From: an uncultured Chlamydiaceae bacterium
GTDB lineage: Bacteria; Chlamydiota; Chlamydiia; Chlamydiales; Parachlamydiaceae
Assembly: GCA_945957185.1 (NCBI GenBank)
Contig: CAMFKA010000047.1
Coordinates: 1-11,479, forward strand
Reading direction: 5' to 3'
Length of the DNA: 11,479 bases
The number at the start of each line of letters is the position of its first letter. Position 1 is the first letter of the stretch. Below are positions 7,342 through 11,479 of the stretch, one piece after another. Under the pieces are notes generated by a model, which saw only the letters and a program-made list of their open reading frames with translations, had not been told where the DNA came from and made no database searches. Both the position numbers and the translations under genes were made by a program.

Positions 7342-8475
7342 TCACTCCAAATTCTTTTTAAATTTACGTATCGATAGGGCTAGCATGATCGCCGAAAATA
7401 CTGTGAGTAACATGGTCTCAAACGCAAGAACGGTAAAGCCGACCCCTTTGAGGTAGATGGAGCGAAGTAAAAAGATAAAATAGCGCGCCGGAACGAGATA
7501 ACTGATGAGTTGGATGACGTAAGGCATATTGACGATAGGGCTCATAAATCCGGACAGCAAAAATGAGGGGAGAAATGTGGAGACCATCGCCATTTGACTA
7601 GAAGCGAGTTGTGTTCTGCATGCGGTGCTGATCCAAATGCCAAGCGCGAGGGCACCGGTAAGGAAGATAACACCCATTCCAAAAAGCAAAAATGGGTTTC
7701 CACGCATAGGAACATCGAAAATGAATTCGCCCATAAGGACAATAATAGCCATATCGAACATTCCGATGACGAAATAGGGAAACAATTTTCCTAAAATGAG
7801 TTCTGGAACCTTTATTGGAGTCGAAATCAATTGCTCCATCGTTCCTTGCTCCCACTCTCTGGAAATTGTGGAAGAGGTCAACACAGCGGCGATGACCATC
7901 ATGATCACTGCGATCAATCCGGGCACGATGCTATTTTTGGATTCTACATCATCATTAAACCAGATGCGTGAAAGGAAATTGATGGGGATCGGAACGGTCT
8001 TTAGCCCTAGTTTTTGACGAGCTTCCACTTTGAGATGGCGTGAAAATTGAGTGACAATAGTTTCGACATATCCGAGAGCTATTGTAGCGGTGTTGGAGTC
8101 GGAGCCATCGACAATTACTTGTACAGAGGCTTCTTTCCCTTTTTTAACTTCTCTTGTGAAATCGTAGGGGATAATGACGGCGACGATAGCTCTATTTTTA
8201 TCGATAGCCTCTTCCAAATCGCGGTAATTGTCGACCTCCGGGAGTAGCTGGAAGTAGATTGATCCTTGAAATTTGCTGATTAATTCTCGGCTTAACGGGG
8301 TGTTATTTTGATCCCATATGATAGTAGGGACGTGGTCAACGTCGAGCTTTAGGGCAAATCCGAACAATACCAGCATGAATGCGGGAATAGCGATAGCGAG
8401 GATGAGTGTTCTCCAATCCCTTAGGATGTGGATCCCTTCTTTCTTTGCTATGGCGATCATCCGGTAGAGCTTCAT
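7342..8475 (-). CDS. ybhS: ABC-2 type permease, YbhS-like
   Basis: A 377-residue inner-membrane permease, the same length as E. coli YbhS. It shares the layout of its downstream partner: a membrane helix near 23-43, an extracytoplasmic domain (about 45-180), then helices near 182-203, 230-252, 262-284, 297-318 and 350-368. The SREWEQGTMEQL block (205-216) and LPSFLLSGFMSPI (302-314) are family signatures, and the REWE wording matches YbhS rather than YbhR. The ATG overlaps the stop of the upstream ATPase gene by 4 bp and has AAGGAG 8 nt upstream, so the two are translationally coupled. It probably pairs with the YbhR-like permease and docks on the two ATPases. The substrate is unknown. Confidence 0.93.
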   Translation of the reverse strand: MKLYRMIAIAKKEGIHILRDWRTLILAIAIPAFMLVLFGFALKLDVDHVPTIIWDQNNTPLSRELISKFQGSIYFQLLPEVDNYRDLEEAIDKNRAIVAVIIPYDFTREVKKGKEASVQVIVDGSDSNTATIALGYVETIVTQFSRHLKVEARQKLGLKTVPIPINFLSRIWFNDDVESKNSIVPGLIAVIMMVIAAVLTSSTISREWEQGTMEQLISTPIKVPELILGKLFPYFVIGMFDMAIIVLMGEFIFDVPMRGNPFLLFGMGVIFLTGALALGIWISTACRTQLASSQMAMVSTFLPSFLLSGFMSPIVNMPYVIQLISYLVPARYFIFLLRSIYLKGVGFTVLAFETMLLTVFSAIMLALSIRKFKKNLE

Positions 8476-9245
8476 CCTGAATACTCCTTCTGATTGCCAT
8501 CGAGAGCGTCTCGCTTTTCGATTAACGACACGAAAACATCTTCTAGAGAGCTATATGACCCTTCTTCTTTTAGCTGTTCCGGAGTCCCTCTGGCGATAAT
8601 TTCTCCGCGATAGATCAAAGCGAGGTAATCGAGGTATTCGGCCTCATCCATATAGTGTGTCGTTACAAATATTGTTGTGCCTTGCTCTGCGAGGGTGCCG
8701 ATCAGGTGCCAAAAGGCTCTTCGGCTGACAGGATCGACCCCTGAGGTAGGTTCATCTAAAAATAGGATGGGAGGATTGTGCAACACTGCGCAGCCGAGGG
8801 CTAGGCGTTGCTTCCATCCTCCGGAAAGTGTGGACGTCCGCGCATTGCGGAGGTCATTGAGCTCGGCCATATCTAAGACCCATTGTTTGCGCTCTTCTTT
8901 TTTGTCTTGAGGAACTTGGTAGATGCCGCTATAGAAATTGATGTTTTCTTCTACGGTGAGGTCTTCGTATAGCGAAAATTTTTGACTCATGTAGCCGATG
9001 TGGGATTTGATCTCTTCGGATTGGGTGTAGAGGTTATATCCTCCGACATACCCTTCTCCGCTGGTGGGGCGCAAAATTCCGCACATCATCCGAATCGTTG
9101 TTGATTTCCCTGCTCCATTTGGTCCTAAAAACCCGTAAATATGCCCTTTAGGGACGTTGAAACTGATTTTATTGACGGCGACAAAATCTCCGAATTTTTT
9201 TTCTAAATTTTCCATTTGGACAGCGAATTCGGGATTGAGATTCAT
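8472..9245 (-). CDS. ABC exporter ATPase, equivalent to the C-terminal half of YbhF
   Basis: A 257-residue nucleotide-binding subunit with every canonical motif: Walker A GPNGAGKS (41-48), Q-loop at MSQKF (86-90), signature LSGGWKQ (140-146), Walker B ILFLDE (160-165), D-loop GVDP and H-loop H197 in TTHYMDEAE. The wording KFGDFVAVNKISF and THYMDEAEY resembles the second ATPase domain of E. coli YbhF, a 578-residue tandem protein. Here that domain is a separate gene. Its ATG overlaps the upstream ATPase stop by 4 bp with an AGGGGG 5 nt before it, and its own stop overlaps the permease ATG. It drives export with the neighbouring ATPase as a likely heterodimer at the inner membrane. Confidence 0.94.
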   Translation of the reverse strand: MNLNPEFAVQMENLEKKFGDFVAVNKISFNVPKGHIYGFLGPNGAGKSTTIRMMCGILRPTSGEGYVGGYNLYTQSEEIKSHIGYMSQKFSLYEDLTVEENINFYSGIYQVPQDKKEERKQWVLDMAELNDLRNARTSTLSGGWKQRLALGCAVLHNPPILFLDEPTSGVDPVSRRAFWHLIGTLAEQGTTIFVTTHYMDEAEYLDYLALIYRGEIIARGTPEQLKEEGSYSSLEDVFVSLIEKRDALDGNQKEYSG

Positions 9246-10168
9246 GAGGCCCCCTGATTGGACATGAGGGAGATGAAGACGTCTTCGAGTGTGGGTGTGG
9301 CGACATTAATTTCAAAAAGATGAATTCCGCGCTCTTTCATTAGTATGCGAATTTGTTTTTCGGCTTCTGTGGGATTTTCGACTGAAATGTGAAGTTTGCC
9401 TCCAAACAAACGGATTGCCTGGTCTCCGAATATTTTGCGTAACGGTTCTATAGCCACTCTTGAATCTGCGATTTTCACTTCCAAAATTGTGAACTTTTGT
9501 AACTTTTTTAATTCGTCAGGGGTGCCGGTGGCGATGATTTTCCCTTTATTGATCATGGCGACTCTTCCGCACCGTTCGGCCTCGTCGAGGTAGCTTGTGG
9601 ATAGAAATATGGTGGTATGTTGTTTGTTTAAGGAATTCAGAATTCGCCAAAAATCTCTTCTCGATACGGGGTCGACACCGTTGGTGGGTTCGTCGAGGAA
9701 CAACACCTTGGGCGTGTGGATCAATGCGCATGCTAACCCTAGTTTCTGCTTCATTCCTCCGGATAGATTCGCGGCAAGGCGATGTTTGAAGGGGGTTAGA
9801 TTGCTGAATCCTAAGAGTTGATCGAGCTTTGCTTCCCTTTCAGAGCCTCTGACATCGTATAGATCGGCATAGAAAAGAATGTTCTCCAGTACGGTAAGGT
9901 CGTTGTAGAGACCGAATCTTTGACTCATGTAGCCGATTTGTTCTTTTACTTCTTCTCCGGATTGCACTGTGTGGAAGCCGTCAACCCAGGCGTCTCCGGA
10001 TGTAGGAGTCAAAATACTCGTCAACAAGCGTATAAGCGTTGTTTTTCCTGCTCCATCGGGTCCTACAAGACCAAAAATTTCTCCCGGATGAATCGATAGC
10101 GAAACGCCATCGACGGCGTGAACTGTTCCGAACGATTTTTTCAGCTCTACCGTTTTAATGGATTCCAT
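9242..10168 (-). CDS. ABC exporter ATPase, equivalent to the N-terminal half of YbhF; H-loop His replaced
   Basis: A 308-residue ABC ATPase. It has Walker A GPDGAGKT (36-43), with Asp where most families have Asn, as in the first domain of E. coli YbhF. It also has a Q-loop at MSQRF (81-85), signature LSGGMKQ (135-141), Walker B VLFLDE (155-160) and D-loop GVDP. In the H-loop it reads STSYLDEAE, so the switch histidine is Ser192. The same STSYLDEAE wording occurs in YbhF, so this is a family trait and not decay. A C-terminal extension of about 85 residues after the core ends TPTLEDVFISLM, typical of drug-export ATPases. With the next ATPase it probably makes an asymmetric pair with one weakened hydrolysis site. 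It starts 3 bp after the membrane-fusion gene and lacks a clear Shine-Dalgarno, implying coupled translation. Confidence 0.94.
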   Translation of the reverse strand: MESIKTVELKKSFGTVHAVDGVSLSIHPGEIFGLVGPDGAGKTTLIRLLTSILTPTSGDAWVDGFHTVQSGEEVKEQIGYMSQRFGLYNDLTVLENILFYADLYDVRGSEREAKLDQLLGFSNLTPFKHRLAANLSGGMKQKLGLACALIHTPKVLFLDEPTNGVDPVSRRDFWRILNSLNKQHTTIFLSTSYLDEAERCGRVAMINKGKIIATGTPDELKKLQKFTILEVKIADSRVAIEPLRKIFGDQAIRLFGGKLHISVENPTEAEKQIRILMKERGIHLFEINVATPTLEDVFISLMSNQGAS

Positions 10169-10171
10169 AAA

Positions 10172-11158
10172 CTAAGATTTCAGCTGGATGCGGCCGTCTG
10201 CCGGCATTCCTGGTTTGAGTTCTAGTTGAGGATTGAAGACCGTGACTTTGATTCTGTAGACCAGTTTTACACGTTCTTTTTGTGTCTGGACGTTTTTAGG
10301 AGTGAATTCGGCTTCATTGGAGATGAACGTGATCCGCCCTTCGTACTCCTTTCCAGGATAGCTGTCGGTGGTGATGATCACCTTTTGTGATAGGTTGATT
10401 TTTCCAAGATCTGACTCGTCTATGTAGGCACGAAGCCAGATGTCTTCTAGATTCCCCGCTGTGACGACGGGCGTTCCTGCAGCCACAACTTCGCCGGGCT
10501 CGATGTTTTTGCTTAACACCCAGCCACTGACAGGGGATTTAAGATAGGCGTAGCTGATGTTTGTTTCGGCGAGAGCTAACGCTTCGATAGCTTGCTTGAC
10601 GCGGTCTTCTGCTTGGGCAATTTTCTCGTATCGTGTGCCGTTTTTTAGCAGGGCAAAATATTCTAAAGCCTCCGCATAGCGCGCTTCTGAAGATTGAAAG
10701 GATGCTAGGCTTGCATCGAACTCTTTTTGAGAGATCACATCTCTCTCGAGCAATTGCTTTTGCCTTGCAAAATCGGCACGTAATTTTTCTAAATCGGCGA
10801 GTGTTTGGTCGACCTTAGCGGCGGCTTGTGCGATCTCTTCGGGGAGGTAGCCGTTTTTGAGTTCCAAAAGCGCGTTTTCAGCAGCTTCGAGTTCGGCTTT
10901 TTTTTCTGCGGACTGCAGCTGTAAGTCTCTGAGTTCCAAAAGCGCGACGAGTTGATCTTTTGAAATCGTATCCCCTTCATCTACATACCGTTCCACCATA
11001 CGACCAGGAATTTTGAAACTGAGATCAACCTCAGTAATTTCCATATTTCCCGAAACAAAAATAGTATTGGGGTCTTTGCCGTGATTACTGATAGCGACGA
11101 TTGCGGCTAGAACTGTCAAAATTGCAAGTGCGAGCGACACTGCAAGCTTCTTTTGCAT
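10172..11158 (-). CDS. ybhG: HlyD/YbhG-family membrane fusion protein
   Basis: A 328-residue periplasmic adaptor, close to E. coli YbhG (332). An N-terminal signal or anchor helix spans about 5-23. The two half-lipoyl segments lie near 42-75 (FKIPGRMVERYVDEGD) and 204-236 (AYLKSPVSGWVLSKNIEPGE). Between them is a long alpha-helical coiled-coil hairpin (about 76-200) rich in Ala, Glu, Leu and Lys. A beta-barrel domain follows, with FTPKNVQTQKER (285-296) and KPGMPADG (315-322), both typical of this subfamily. It bridges the inner-membrane ABC transporter to the outer-membrane channel. The start has GAGG 5 nt upstream. The gene is 60 bp downstream of the TolC-type gene and 3 bp before the first ATPase gene. 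Confidence 0.94.
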   Translation of the reverse strand: MQKKLAVSLALAILTVLAAIVAISNHGKDPNTIFVSGNMEITEVDLSFKIPGRMVERYVDEGDTISKDQLVALLELRDLQLQSAEKKAELEAAENALLELKNGYLPEEIAQAAAKVDQTLADLEKLRADFARQKQLLERDVISQKEFDASLASFQSSEARYAEALEYFALLKNGTRYEKIAQAEDRVKQAIEALALAETNISYAYLKSPVSGWVLSKNIEPGEVVAAGTPVVTAGNLEDIWLRAYIDESDLGKINLSQKVIITTDSYPGKEYEGRITFISNEAEFTPKNVQTQKERVKLVYRIKVTVFNPQLELKPGMPADGRIQLKS

Positions 11159-11218
11159 AAAAACCTCGGATACAACCTCAAATTAGTAGATTTGAAAAAA
11201 GAAGTCGAATGATATTGA

Positions 11219-11432
11219 TCACGAGTCGCAATCAGAAGTTAAAAGTCCTTGCGCCCAGATGAATGTTGTCATGGAGGATTGATAGTTGTGGAAGGAATCG
11301 ACAAATGTAGCCTGCGCTTGAAGTAATGCTGTCTGAGCATCTAGTAAATCTGTAATTGTCGCCGATCCAACTGCATACCGCTCTTTTGTGAGGCGCATGC
11401 TTTCTTCCGCATCGGCTACTTGAGCTTTAGCC
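11219..11432 (-). CDS. TolC-family outer-membrane efflux protein, C-terminal fragment
   Basis: Only the last 70 or so residues are present. They show the C-terminal repeat of the outer-membrane efflux protein family: RYAVGSATITDLLDAQTALL, then QAQATFVDSFHNYQSSM and a final AQGLL. These form a helical part of the periplasmic tunnel. It would be the exit duct of the tripartite exporter encoded just downstream. The true 5' part is missing because the sequence runs into adapter at 11433. The apparent start further up, giving a protein beginning MGSEMCIRDR, is translated adapter and must not be annotated. The first full genuine codon is Ala (GCT) at 11431-11429. The TolC family assignment is firm; the specific gene name is not. 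Confidence 0.9.
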
Positions 11433-11479
11433 CTGTCTCTTATACACATCTCCGAGCCCACGAGACCGGAGCCTATCTC
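11433..11479. other. Nextera/Tn5 sequencing adapter contamination
   Basis: 11433-11451 is CTGTCTCTTATACACATCT, the 19-bp Tn5 mosaic end used in Nextera libraries. 11452-11466 is CCGAGCCCACGAGAC, the Nextera read-2 adapter tail. 11467-11474 (CGGAGCCT) sits where the 8-base i7 index belongs and matches, from memory, index N720. 11475-11479 (ATCTC) is the first five bases of P7. None of this is genomic; it should be trimmed. Confidence 0.98.

Noticed and set aside
9242..9245. Frameshifted or broken ybhF gene
   Set aside because: The two halves each have a proper start, the second has its own ribosome binding site, and the junction is a regular ATGA overlap like others in the operon. A split gene fits better than a broken one.
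11433..11461. N-terminus MGSEMCIRDR for the TolC-type protein
   Set aside because: It is the translation of the Nextera adapter, not a biological start.

Overview
The window looks like a contig end from a chlamydia-like bacterium (phylum Chlamydiae, probably an amoeba-associated or 'environmental' lineage rather than Chlamydiaceae). The evidence is that AlaS reads like chlamydial AlaS along its length and is followed directly by mfd, the order I recall from Chlamydia (alaS next to mfd). The base composition is moderate. The window also holds genes absent from the reduced Chlamydiaceae genomes: a cytochrome P450 and a YbhGFSR-type ABC exporter. I cannot assign a genus. Every gene I can support lies on the minus strand, so transcription runs from high to low coordinates.

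Layout in transcription order. 11433-11479 is not biological: it is a Nextera (Tn5) sequencing adapter with an index and the first bases of P7. 11432-6211 is a tight export operon: the C-terminal end of a TolC-family outer-membrane channel, a HlyD/YbhG-type membrane fusion protein, two ABC ATPases matching the N- and C-terminal halves of E. coli YbhF, and two ABC-2 permeases matching YbhS and YbhR. From HlyD onward the genes are 3 bp apart or overlap by 4 bp (ATGA), so they are probably co-translated into one tripartite pump spanning both membranes. 6210-6017 is a short non-coding spacer with two small hairpins. 6016-5528 is a small protein with two long bilobed hydrophobic domains, an architecture like chlamydial inclusion-membrane (Inc) proteins. 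5468-4017 is a complete P450 with a good haem-binding loop but no ExxR motif. 4012-3806 is a very long, nearly perfect inverted repeat made of GGAC-containing 7- and 9-bp units. 3725-1110 is alaS, overlapping by 4 bp the start of mfd, which runs off the window at position 1.

Functionally the window joins housekeeping (alanyl-tRNA charging, transcription-coupled repair) to accessory functions (small-molecule efflux, an oxidative enzyme, a putative host-interface membrane protein). Points most worth a second look are the P450 lacking ExxR, the 82-bp-arm inverted repeat between P450 and alaS, the Inc-like protein, the split YbhF with one ATPase lacking the H-loop histidine, and the adapter contamination, which creates a false N-terminus on the TolC reading frame. 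I see no RNA genes, CRISPR array, insertion sequence or complete new defence system.
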